Positions 28,415 through 35,376 of a DNA stretch of 64,000 bases are shown piece by piece. The stretch is taken from positions 15,004-79,003 of the forward strand of contig JAJYCQ010000004.1 in NCBI GenBank assembly GCA_021778315.1, given 5' to 3'. Under the pieces are notes generated by a model. That model did not search any database, was not told the DNA's origin, and saw nothing but the letters and a program-made list of their open reading frames with translations. Numbering within the stretch: position 1 is the first letter of the stretch; each line of letters opens with the position of its first letter. A program made the position numbers and the translations under genes. Origin of the DNA: Acidobacteriota bacterium. GTDB taxonomy: Bacteria > Acidobacteriota > Terriglobia > Terriglobales > Acidobacteriaceae.

Positions 28415-29235
28415 CGCGCAGCCCTCTCCAGCACAGGAGCAAAGTGCGTTCCGATCGCCTCACCCGCAACGATCCGCTCCAACACCTGCGGCGTGCGGCC
28501 ATTCGCAATAATCACCTGCTTGCCCGTATGCAGCACAATCCGAGCCGACTCCAGCTTCGAAATCATCCCACCGCGTCCGCGTCCATTGCTGCCCTCTGCA
28601 AGCGCAAGAACGCGATCGTCGATCACATCGACCTTCTCAATCACCTTCGCTCCCGGCTCCGTCGGACTGCGATCGTAAAGCCCATCCACATCCGACAGCA
28701 GCACAAGCATGTCCGCACCAATATGCTTCAACAGCAACGCCGAAAGCTTATCGTTGTCGCCAAAGATTCTCTCGCGCTGGCGTGACTCCGTCGGCCTGTC
28801 CAACTCTATCGTCGACACCGTATCGTTCTCATTCACAATCGGAATCACACCCAGCGTCAGCAGCGCGTCCAACGTTGCGCGAAGATTGGTGTGGCGAGTC
28901 ACATCCCGGAAGTCATCCTCGGTCAACAGCACCTGAGCAATCGGGCAGCCCAGCCGATCGAACGCATCATCGTACAGCGCCATCAGCCTTGATTGCCCGA
29001 TCGCCGCACACGCCTGCACCTGCGCCACAACCGTCGGCCGCTCCCGCAGACCTAGCCGTTCCATCCCCAGGCCAACAGCGCCCGACGACACGACCAGAAC
29101 CTCCATGCCCTGTGCACGCAACGCCGCAATCTGCTCCACCAAACCGCACAGCAGACCTAGCGCCACCTTGCCATCCGGCCGCATGATAACGTTGGTCCCG
29201 AGCTTTACGACAATCCGATGCAGCGTGCGGTGCAC
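28411..29235 (-). CDS. proB: Glutamate 5-kinase (kinase domain only)
   Basis: First step of proline synthesis: ATP-dependent phosphorylation of glutamate. The protein is 274 aa with the amino-acid-kinase fold: VVKLGTNV near the start, VVSSGAVGLG near residue 50, PIVNENDTVS and GDNDKLSALL for nucleotide and substrate binding, and GRGGMISKLESARI. It lacks the C-terminal PUA domain of E. coli ProB, so feedback behaviour may differ. The open frame begins at ATG 29262, inside the upstream gene, but the GTG at 29235 has an excellent AGGAGG eight bases upstream and is preferred. It overlaps proA by four bases. Confidence 0.93.
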   Translation of the reverse strand: MHRTLHRIVVKLGTNVIMRPDGKVALGLLCGLVEQIAALRAQGMEVLVVSSGAVGLGMERLGLRERPTVVAQVQACAAIGQSRLMALYDDAFDRLGCPIAQVLLTEDDFRDVTRHTNLRATLDALLTLGVIPIVNENDTVSTIELDRPTESRQRERIFGDNDKLSALLLKHIGADMLVLLSDVDGLYDRSPTEPGAKVIEKVDVIDDRVLALAEGSNGRGRGGMISKLESARIVLHTGKQVIIANGRTPQVLERIVAGEAIGTHFAPVLERAAR

Positions 29236-29243
29236 AGTGCTCT

Positions 29244-29249
29244 CCTCCT
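29244..29249 (-). promoter_or_regulatory. Shine-Dalgarno deciding the proB GTG start
   Basis: AGGAGG on the minus strand, eight bases before GTG at 29235, in the 19-bp gap after the DAHP synthase stop. The alternative ATG at 29262 lies upstream of this site and has none. Confidence 0.75.
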
Positions 29250-29254
29250 GTTGC

Positions 29255-30298
29255 CTAAGCATGGATTTGCGACACCGCCGGTGCTATCGAGCGATCGACA
29301 ATCGGAGCAAGCTTGCGCAACTTCTCCACCAGCTTCGTCAGTTGGTCCGGGAACAGCGACTGCGCTCCATCCGACATCGCCTTGTCCGGATTCGGATGCA
29401 TCTCCATCAATAGTCCATCCGCTCCCGCAGCAACCGAGGCCAGCGCCATCGGCGGCACCAGGTCGCGCTTGCCCACACCGTGGGACGGATCGCCTAGCAC
29501 CGGCAGATGCGTCAACTTCTTCAGCACCGGAATCGCAGAGACATCATATGTATTCCGCGTGTACGTCTCAAACGTGCGAATGCCGCGCTCGCACAGCATT
29601 AGGTCATAGTTGCCGCCCGACAAAATATACTCCGCGCTCAGCAACACCTCTTCAATTGTCGCCGCAATGCCGCGCTTCAGCAGCACGGGCTTCCGCACGT
29701 GCCCCAACTCGCGCAACAAATTGAAGTTCTGCATGTTGCGTGCTCCAACCTGGAAGCAATCGATGTACGGCAGCATGGGCTCGATCTGCGAGATCTCCAT
29801 CACCTCGGTAATCACCAGCAGCCCAAACTCATCCGCCGCATCGCGCATAATCTTCAAGCCTTCAACGCCCATGCCCTGGAAACTGTACGGCGAGCTCCGC
29901 GGTTTGAACGCGCCGCCCCGCAGAAACTGCGCTCCCGCCATGGCCACCTGTTGCGCGCTCAGGCGAATCTGGTCGCGGCTCTCGACCGAGCACGGCCCCG
30001 CCATGATCACGACCTCATCGCCGCCAACAACCACGCCGTTTGGAAACGTAATCCGCGTGCCCTCGGGCCGGAATCCACGTCCCGCCAGCTTATACGGCGA
30101 CGAAATCCGATACGCCTGGTGTACACCCGGAAGCACCTGAAACTCAGTGACCTCGAAGTGCGCTGGCGTTCCCACGCCCGCAAGAATGGTTTGCACTTCA
30201 CCCGTGGTGCGGTGCACATTGAATCCGAGTTCCACCATTCGCTCGATCACATTCTGGATCTGCTCATCAGTGGCGTGGTCCTGCATAGCGACGATCAT
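29255..30298 (-). CDS. aroF: 3-deoxy-7-phosphoheptulonate (DAHP) synthase, type I-beta with N-terminal ferredoxin-like domain
   Basis: First step of the shikimate pathway, condensing phosphoenolpyruvate with erythrose 4-phosphate. Residues 1-70 form a small ferredoxin-like domain, as in Thermotoga-type enzymes where it mediates Tyr/Phe feedback inhibition. The catalytic barrel follows with [55 protein letters not shown] and [10 protein letters not shown]. The chosen start is the ATG at 30298, which has GAGGA eight bases upstream; a GTG directly before it is the alternative. It sits between chorismate mutase and proB in the operon controlled by the leader attenuator. Confidence 0.93.
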   Translation of the reverse strand: MIVAMQDHATDEQIQNVIERMVELGFNVHRTTGEVQTILAGVGTPAHFEVTEFQVLPGVHQAYRISSPYKLAGRGFRPEGTRITFPNGVVVGGDEVVIMAGPCSVESRDQIRLSAQQVAMAGAQFLRGGAFKPRSSPYSFQGMGVEGLKIMRDAADEFGLLVITEVMEISQIEPMLPYIDCFQVGARNMQNFNLLRELGHVRKPVLLKRGIAATIEEVLLSAEYILSGGNYDLMLCERGIRTFETYTRNTYDVSAIPVLKKLTHLPVLGDPSHGVGKRDLVPPMALASVAAGADGLLMEMHPNPDKAMSDGAQSLFPDQLTKLVEKLRKLAPIVDRSIAPAVSQIHA

Positions 30299-30381
30299 CA
30301 CAATATTCCTCTATAGTCCTGCTTCAAATTTGTACTGCCTGGCCGCGCTGCCAATCACCCGACAGCGTACGACTGCAAACC

Positions 30382-30642
30382 TTACTGCTGACGCTGCAAC
30401 GCGCGCATCACATCCATGAGCCGCTCATACACATCCTGAACCTGCGCATCGGACAACGGGCCCGGGTTGATACGCCGCACATGCTCAAACACTGCCTTCT
30501 CGCGTTGCGGCTCATAAATCGGAGCGCTGCTCTGTGCCTTGAGCTGCCCAATCGCAACTGCTGCAGCCGCGCGCTCAGAGAGCAGGCGGACGATCTTTTC
30601 GTCCAGTTCATCAATCTTGTTTCGCCAGTCGGGAATATCCAT
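30382..30642 (-). CDS. Chorismate mutase, AroQ class, monofunctional
   Basis: Converts chorismate to prephenate; cytoplasmic dimer of helices. This 86-aa single-domain protein has the AroQ pattern: WRNKIDELDEKIVRLLSERAAAAVAIG with the two arginines and Asp, then Lys-x-x-x and PIYEPQREKAVFEHV with the active-site Arg/Glu positions. It is not fused to prephenate dehydratase or dehydrogenase. GAGG lies five bases before the ATG. It lies 140 bp after trpA and 83 bp before the DAHP synthase start; type I-beta DAHP synthase and AroQ mutase often interact, which would fit this neighbourhood (inference). Confidence 0.9.
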   Translation of the reverse strand: MDIPDWRNKIDELDEKIVRLLSERAAAAVAIGQLKAQSSAPIYEPQREKAVFEHVRRINPGPLSDAQVQDVYERLMDVMRALQRQQ

Positions 30643-30782
30643 TCAGCCTCTTGCAGCAAGCCCACATCGGCTCGCGAAAGTATCTTGGAATTCGCATTCC
30701 AGTAAGGATCGGTGCGAGCACTCGCATACCGCGTGCTGCGCGATTACAGGCCCGATGTAATGATACGTGTTTACGATCAAAT

Positions 30783-31559
30783 TCATGCAGTTTTTGCTCC
30801 GCCGCACAAGCTGCGAACAAACTCTCCTACTGCCTTCGGAGCCTCCGCCGCCGGAGTCTTCTCGATCAGCGCAACAATCGCACTCCCGACCACAGCCGCA
30901 TCCGCAAACTCTCCAACCGCCCGCACATGCTCCGGCGTAGACACTCCAAAACCCAGCGCCACCGGCAACTTCGTATGCTTGCGAATCCGCTCCACCAGCC
31001 CCTTCGCATCACTCGCCAGCTCCGTCTGCGTCCCCGTAATTCCTACCCGCGAAATCGCGTACACAAACCCCTGCGAGTTCTCCGCAATCGCCTTCAGCCG
31101 AGCATCCGGCGACGTCGGCGCAGCCAGAAACACCGGCGCCAACCCATGCTCATGCATGATCCGCAGATACTCATCCGCCTCTTCAACGATCATGTCTGTG
31201 AGCAGCACCCCATCCGCACCTGCATCCTTGGCCGCCTTCGCAAACGCCTCCATCCCCATCCGCACCACAGGATTCAAATAGCTGAACAAAATAATCCCAG
31301 CCTCAGGCCTAGCCGCACGAATCTCCTTGCAGATCCCCAGGACATCCGAAAGCCGCGTGCCCTTAGCCACTGCGCGCTCGCTCGCACGCTGAATCACCGG
31401 CCCATCCGCCAGCGGATCGCTGAACGGCACGCCCAACTCAATCACATCCGCGCCATTATCAATTGCCGCCAACGCCATCTCGCGCGTAGTCGCCAGATCA
31501 GGATCACCCGCAGTGAAATAAATCACCAGCCCCGGTTTCTTCAAAAAATTAATAGCCAT
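30783..31559 (-). CDS. trpA: Tryptophan synthase alpha chain
   Basis: Cleaves indole-3-glycerol phosphate to indole and glyceraldehyde 3-phosphate in the alpha2-beta2 complex with TrpB. The 258-aa protein shows YFTAGDPDL, DVIELGVPFSDPLADGPVIQRA with the catalytic Glu, VLLTDMIVEEADEY with the conserved Asp, and GFGVSTPEHV for phosphate binding. The frame opens at a TTG eight codons upstream, but the ATG at 31559 gives the family N-terminus (MAINFLKKPG). It follows trpB after 56 bp that contain a degenerate AGCTA-type repeat. Confidence 0.95.
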   Translation of the reverse strand: MAINFLKKPGLVIYFTAGDPDLATTREMALAAIDNGADVIELGVPFSDPLADGPVIQRASERAVAKGTRLSDVLGICKEIRAARPEAGIILFSYLNPVVRMGMEAFAKAAKDAGADGVLLTDMIVEEADEYLRIMHEHGLAPVFLAAPTSPDARLKAIAENSQGFVYAISRVGITGTQTELASDAKGLVERIRKHTKLPVALGFGVSTPEHVRAVGEFADAAVVGSAIVALIEKTPAAEAPKAVGEFVRSLCGGAKTA

Positions 31560-31615
31560 AACGTCTCGACACCAGCGCTGCAAAACGCTCCCAGTCTTTA
31601 GCCAGGAGCTAGAAG

Positions 31616-32869
31616 CTAACGACTAACAGCTGTCTCTCCTCCTAAGTCCATCTCGCGCGTCAAAATCCCAATATCCTTATCCCCGCGCCCGCTCACATTC
31701 ACCACCATGATCTTGTCCTTGCCCATCTTCGGAGCCAGCTTGATTGCCTCAGCAATCGCATGCGCACTCTCCAGCGCCGGAATAATCCCCTCCGTCCGAC
31801 TCAACACCTTCGTCGCATCCAATGCTTCGTCATCTGTGGCCGAGGTATACGTCGCGCGCCCCGAGTCATGCAGCATCGCATGCTCCGGTCCAACGCTCGC
31901 ATAGTCCAGCCCCGCGCTCACCGAGTGCGTCGCCGCCACCTGGCCCGCATCATTCTGCAGCACGTAGCTATACGTCCCCTGCAGCACGCCCGGAACGCCT
32001 CCGCCATTCGGAGCAAACCTCGCCGCATGCTCGCCCAGCGCCGTCCCGCGTCCTCCAGCCTCCACGCCAATCAACGCCACATTCGCATCCGGAATGAACT
32101 CATAGAAAGCTCCAATTGCATTCGATCCCCCACCCACGCAAGCGACAATCACATCCGGCAATCGGCCCTCATGTTCCAGGATCTGCCGCTTCATCTCCTT
32201 CGAAATCACGCGATGAAAATCTCGCACCATCGTCGGATAGGGATGCGATCCCAGCGCGCTCCCCAAAATATAAAAAGTAGTCCGAACATTCGTAACCCAG
32301 TCACGCATCGCCTCGTTGATAGCGTCCTTCAGCGTCGCAGAGCCCGAGTTCACACCCCGCACCTCCGCCCCCAACAGCCGCATTCGAAACACATTCAACT
32401 CCTGCCGCCGCATATCCTCCTCGCCCATGTACACCACGCACTCCAGCCCGAACAGCGCGCACACCGTCGCCGTCGCAACCCCATGCTGCCCCGCGCCGGT
32501 CTCCGCAATGATCCGCTTCTTCCCCATCCGCCGAGCCAGCATCGCCTGCCCCAGCGCGTTATTAATCTTGTGCGCGCCCGTATGCAGCAGGTCTTCACGC
32601 TTCAAATAAATCTTCGCTCCACCCAAGGTCTCGGTCAGCCGCTTCGCAAAATACAACGGCGTCGGACGGCCCACGTAATCCTTCAGCAACCCATCCAACT
32701 CAGCATGAAACGCCGGATCAGCCTGCGCCTCCGCATACGCTGCATCCAGCTCCAACAGCGCCGCCATCAGCGTCTCCGGGACATAGCGCCCGCCGTACGC
32801 GCCAAATCGCCCCGGCGTACTATTCACCGCCACACCCGCCGGCCGAACCATCGTTTCGATCGAACTCAT
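31616..32869 (-). CDS. trpB: Tryptophan synthase beta chain
   Basis: PLP enzyme joining indole and serine to make tryptophan. The 417-aa protein has the PLP lysine at 101 in HTGAHKINN, the glycine-rich phosphate loop [12 protein letters not shown], and [12 protein letters not shown] near the C-terminus. It has the length of the TrpB1 type. GAGGA lies seven bases before the ATG. It is the first structural gene after the aromatic leader attenuator (32937-33082); heptamer repeats fill the gap between terminator hairpin and ribosome site. Confidence 0.96.
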   Translation of the reverse strand: MSSIETMVRPAGVAVNSTPGRFGAYGGRYVPETLMAALLELDAAYAEAQADPAFHAELDGLLKDYVGRPTPLYFAKRLTETLGGAKIYLKREDLLHTGAHKINNALGQAMLARRMGKKRIIAETGAGQHGVATATVCALFGLECVVYMGEEDMRRQELNVFRMRLLGAEVRGVNSGSATLKDAINEAMRDWVTNVRTTFYILGSALGSHPYPTMVRDFHRVISKEMKRQILEHEGRLPDVIVACVGGGSNAIGAFYEFIPDANVALIGVEAGGRGTALGEHAARFAPNGGGVPGVLQGTYSYVLQNDAGQVAATHSVSAGLDYASVGPEHAMLHDSGRATYTSATDDEALDATKVLSRTEGIIPALESAHAIAEAIKLAPKMGKDKIMVVNVSGRGDKDIGILTREMDLGGETAVSR

Positions 32870-32882
32870 CGTCTATCCTCAG

Positions 32883-32929
32883 TCCTAATCCCTAATCTCT
32901 GTTCCAGATATCTAATCCCTGTCTCTAAA
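32883..32929. repeat. Heptamer tandem repeat (CCCTAAT/CCCTGTT family), degenerate, before trpB
   Basis: Consecutive units read TCCTAAT, CCCTAAT, CTCTGTT, CCAGATA, TCTAAT, CCCTGTC, TCTAAAA. It lies between the attenuator terminator and the trpB ribosome-binding site. Confidence 0.7.
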
Positions 32930-32936
32930 ACACGAA

Positions 32937-33082
32937 AGCCGCAACCTTTGAGGTCGCGGCTCGGGGAATCTAGATATCGCAGGCTAACTCTTCAAGGCCG
33001 TGCGATGCTACTCCACCGATGCCGCTACGAAACGCCAGTAGCGGTAGGACGGAGTAAATCGCGGGCTGAAGAAATACTGCAT
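32937..33082 (-). promoter_or_regulatory. Transcription attenuator for trpB-trpA-mutase-DAHP synthase-proBA-tyrA
   Basis: Minus-strand RNA elements in order. Hairpin 1:2 (33022-33044, CCGCTAC-loop-GTAGCGG) overlaps leader codons 13-20. Segment 2 (33016-33025, GCGGCATCGG) can instead pair with segment 3 (32956-32966, CCCCGAGCCGC) as 9 bp with one bulged A, enclosing a further 9-bp hairpin (32976-33006). Segment 3 is also the 5' arm of the terminator hairpin 3:4 (32937-32961, 9 bp with one mismatch), followed by TTCGTGTTTT. The pairings are mutually exclusive, as in Trp/Phe attenuators: stalling at Tyr/Trp/Phe codons would free segment 2 and allow read-through. Pairing was done by eye. Confidence 0.75.
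33008..33082 (-). CDS. Aromatic leader peptide of the trpB operon attenuator (24 aa)
   Basis: A small ORF of 24 codons ending in TAG. Eight of its first 18 codons are aromatic: Tyr3, Phe4, Phe5, Phe9, Tyr13, Tyr15, Trp16, Phe18. AAGGTGG lies about five bases before the ATG, and the ORF begins ten bases after the stop of the phosphatase gene. Codons 13-20 lie inside the first hairpin of the attenuator, where a stalled ribosome would act. The peptide itself probably has no function. Unlike the E. coli trp or pheA leaders it mixes all three aromatic residues, which fits an operon serving Trp, Phe and Tyr. Confidence 0.8.
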   Translation of the reverse strand: MQYFFSPRFTPSYRYWRFVAASVE

Positions 33083-33092
33083 GCGTTCCACC

Positions 33093-33749
33093 TTACACCC
33101 AGCGCCGAGCATCTGCAAGCATTTCATCGCCCACCAATCGCCATCCCTTTCCATCAAACTTCAACGTCATCCTCTCCGTATTCAGCACCTTGAACGCCTC
33201 ATCTATCTCACGGAATGTCCCCATCTTCTGCTCATCGCTCCACTCCGGATGGTTCAAATCATGCCGCAGCGCTTGCATAAAATGTCCATGCGTGAACAGC
33301 AGCACCGGCCCGTCCACCTCCATCCTCTGGAGCCTCAGCAGCGTCTCCCGCGCCCTTCCCAGCAACTCCCCAAAGCTCTCCGCCGTGCCCCCCTTGCGGT
33401 GCACCGGGTCAGCAACTCGCCAAAATCGCTCCACCTCCTCCAGCTCAAGCTCCGGCATTGACCCATCCCAGTTCGCCATATCCCAGTAGGTAAACTCGTG
33501 GATCGGCCACGTCTCCACCGGCACATCAGGAAACCGCGCGATCGTCGGCTCGGCCGTCTGCCGCGCTCGCAGAAACGGCGACATCAGAATCCTGCCTGGA
33601 ACGAAGTCCCACTGCTCCGCCAGGCTCCGCGCCTGCGCCCAACCCAACTCCGTCAGTGGAATCTCCGCGAAGTCTCCCTTCCAGAGCCCGACATTCGCCG
33701 CGCTCTGGCCATGTCGAATCAACATCGCCTCAATCGTCTTTGTACTCAC
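33093..33749 (-). CDS. Histidine phosphatase (phosphoglycerate-mutase-like)
   Basis: A 218-aa cytoplasmic histidine phosphatase. The phospho-acceptor motif LIRHGQS is near residue 10, a conserved Arg follows in SPFLRARQTAE, and the second His is in LLFTHGHFMQAL. Substrate unknown. It lies between trpF and the aromatic leader, 24 bp after the trpF... gene boundary on the upstream side and ten bases before the leader peptide start, so it is likely cotranscribed. The open frame begins with GTG at 33749, which has poor ribosome-site spacing, so the exact start is uncertain. A direct role in aromatic synthesis is not evident. Confidence 0.85.
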   Translation of the reverse strand: MSTKTIEAMLIRHGQSAANVGLWKGDFAEIPLTELGWAQARSLAEQWDFVPGRILMSPFLRARQTAEPTIARFPDVPVETWPIHEFTYWDMANWDGSMPELELEEVERFWRVADPVHRKGGTAESFGELLGRARETLLRLQRMEVDGPVLLFTHGHFMQALRHDLNHPEWSDEQKMGTFREIDEAFKVLNTERMTLKFDGKGWRLVGDEMLADARRWV

Positions 33750-33773
33750 ACCTCTAGTCTATCGCCCACAACG

Positions 33774-34481
33774 TTATGCGCCGCGTCGCTGCCGCTTCAG
33801 CAACCTCGCAGCCTCGATAAAATCCCGCATCTTCACCGGGTCCTTCTTACCAGGAGCAGCCTCCACACCACTCGCCACATCCACTCCCCACGGCCTCAAC
33901 ATCTCGATCGCCGTCGCCACATTCAACGCGTTCAATCCTCCTGCAAGGATCACCCGCGGCCGCGGCTCACGCACCCCCATCGCCCGCTCCGCAATCTCTC
34001 CCACATGGGCCCAGTCGAACGCCACCCCGAGCCCGCCCGACGCCCCCGACTTCGCCGCATCAATCAGCACCGCCCACACCGCACCCTCATCGAAAACACC
34101 GCGTAGCGTCTGCTCAAATTGCGCGTCAGCCTCCGCCCTATCCGTCGCATCCACCGCATACGCCACCGTCTGGATGATATTCAGATCCCCACCAAACTTC
34201 GCCGATAATGCCCGCACCAGCGACGCATCGAAAGACCCATGCAACTGCGCCACCGTCAGTCCCGCGCTAACGACCACGTCCTCAATCTCCACCGCATCGG
34301 CGAGGTCAAACACACCCACCTTCTCCACGCCAACCGGCAGCCTCACAACAATCTCAGCAACTTCCTCAGCCGTCACTTGCCGCTTGCTTTTGGCAAACAC
34401 AAACCCCACAGCATCGGCTCCCAACTCCGCCGCCAACCACGCGTCATCGAGATTCGTATTGGCACAGATCTTGATGAACAT
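33774..34481 (-). CDS. trpF: Phosphoribosylanthranilate isomerase
   Basis: Amadori rearrangement of phosphoribosylanthranilate in tryptophan synthesis. A 235-aa TIM barrel with the N-terminal FIKICANTNLDDA (Cys near residue 6), GFVFAKSKRQV, VAQLHGSFD, an Asp in AVLIDAAKSGASGGLG, and the phosphate-binding LAGGLNALNV. The DVASGVEAAPGKKD segment near the C-terminus is diagnostic. It starts five bases after the trpC stop. The two enzymes, fused in E. coli, are separate but adjacent here. Confidence 0.95.
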   Translation of the reverse strand: MFIKICANTNLDDAWLAAELGADAVGFVFAKSKRQVTAEEVAEIVVRLPVGVEKVGVFDLADAVEIEDVVVSAGLTVAQLHGSFDASLVRALSAKFGGDLNIIQTVAYAVDATDRAEADAQFEQTLRGVFDEGAVWAVLIDAAKSGASGGLGVAFDWAHVGEIAERAMGVREPRPRVILAGGLNALNVATAIEMLRPWGVDVASGVEAAPGKKDPVKMRDFIEAARLLKRQRRGA

Positions 34482-34486
34482 TCGCT

Positions 34487-35299
34487 CTACTTCGCCTCAC
34501 CCAATAACTGCGCGAGAGCCCCGCCCGGGTGCGACTGCCGCATCAGTGACTCACCAATCAGAAACGCCTCATACCCCGCCGCCCGCAGCCGCTGCATATC
34601 CGCCGCCGTATGAATCCCACTCTCCGCAACCCTCACCGCGCTCTTTGGTAGCTTCGCCGCAAGCTCGCAGGCACGCTCCAACGACACCTCAAACGTCCGC
34701 AGATCGCGGCTATTCACGCCCACACACTCGCACTCCAACGCCAGCGCGCGCTCCAACTCCTCCGCATCATGCACTTCGCACAACACATCCAACCCCTGCG
34801 TCTTCGCCGCATCCCGCAGCCTCCGCAACTTCGCATCCGACAGCGCCGCAACGATCAGCAAAATCGCATCTGCACAATTCGCCCGCGCCTCCAGCACCTG
34901 AAACTCATCCACCATGAAATCTTTTCTCAGACACGGAATCCCCACCGCCGCACTCGCCCGTCGCAGATTTTCCAGCGACCCCTGAAAGAATTTTTCATCC
35001 GTCAATACCGACAGCACCGCAGCCCCACCCGCCTCCAACTGCGCCGCAATCTCCGCCGCATCAAACTCCGCGCGAATCAACCCCTTCGACGGCGAAGCCT
35101 TCTTCAGCTCCGCAATAATCGCTGGCCCTGCGAGTGCCTTGGCCCGCAGCGCCCGGGCAAATCCTCGCGGCTCATGCGCCGCCGCCGTCCGCTCCATTGC
35201 CCGCAAATCCGCGCCAGCCTTCCGCTCCGCCACCACCCCACGCGTATGCGCAAGAATCTCCGCCAGATACATCGTCCGTTCCGTCGTCACAGTCGCCAT
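34487..35299 (-). CDS. trpC: Indole-3-glycerol phosphate synthase
   Basis: Ring closure of CdRP to indole-3-glycerol phosphate. A TIM barrel with IIAELKKASPSKG (catalytic Lys), LSVLTDEKFFQGSLENL, LRKDFMVDEFQV, GVNSRDLRTFEV, VAESGIHTAADM and EAFLIGESLMR. The start is uncertain. The frame opens at ATG 35353 with the best ribosome site (GGAAGGGAG), but that adds a hydrophobic stretch absent from the family. ATG 35299 or 35272 give family-like N-termini; 35299 is used. It follows acnA by less than 80 bp, so read-through from acnA is possible. Confidence 0.93.
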   Translation of the reverse strand: MATVTTERTMYLAEILAHTRGVVAERKAGADLRAMERTAAAHEPRGFARALRAKALAGPAIIAELKKASPSKGLIRAEFDAAEIAAQLEAGGAAVLSVLTDEKFFQGSLENLRRASAAVGIPCLRKDFMVDEFQVLEARANCADAILLIVAALSDAKLRRLRDAAKTQGLDVLCEVHDAEELERALALECECVGVNSRDLRTFEVSLERACELAAKLPKSAVRVAESGIHTAADMQRLRAAGYEAFLIGESLMRQSHPGGALAQLLGEAK

Positions 35300-35376
35300 T
35301 CCCTTCCATGCTACGGCAGAAAGAAATAGCGAGCCCACCATCAGACTCGCCATTTGCTCCCTTCCGTCTTGAACCT

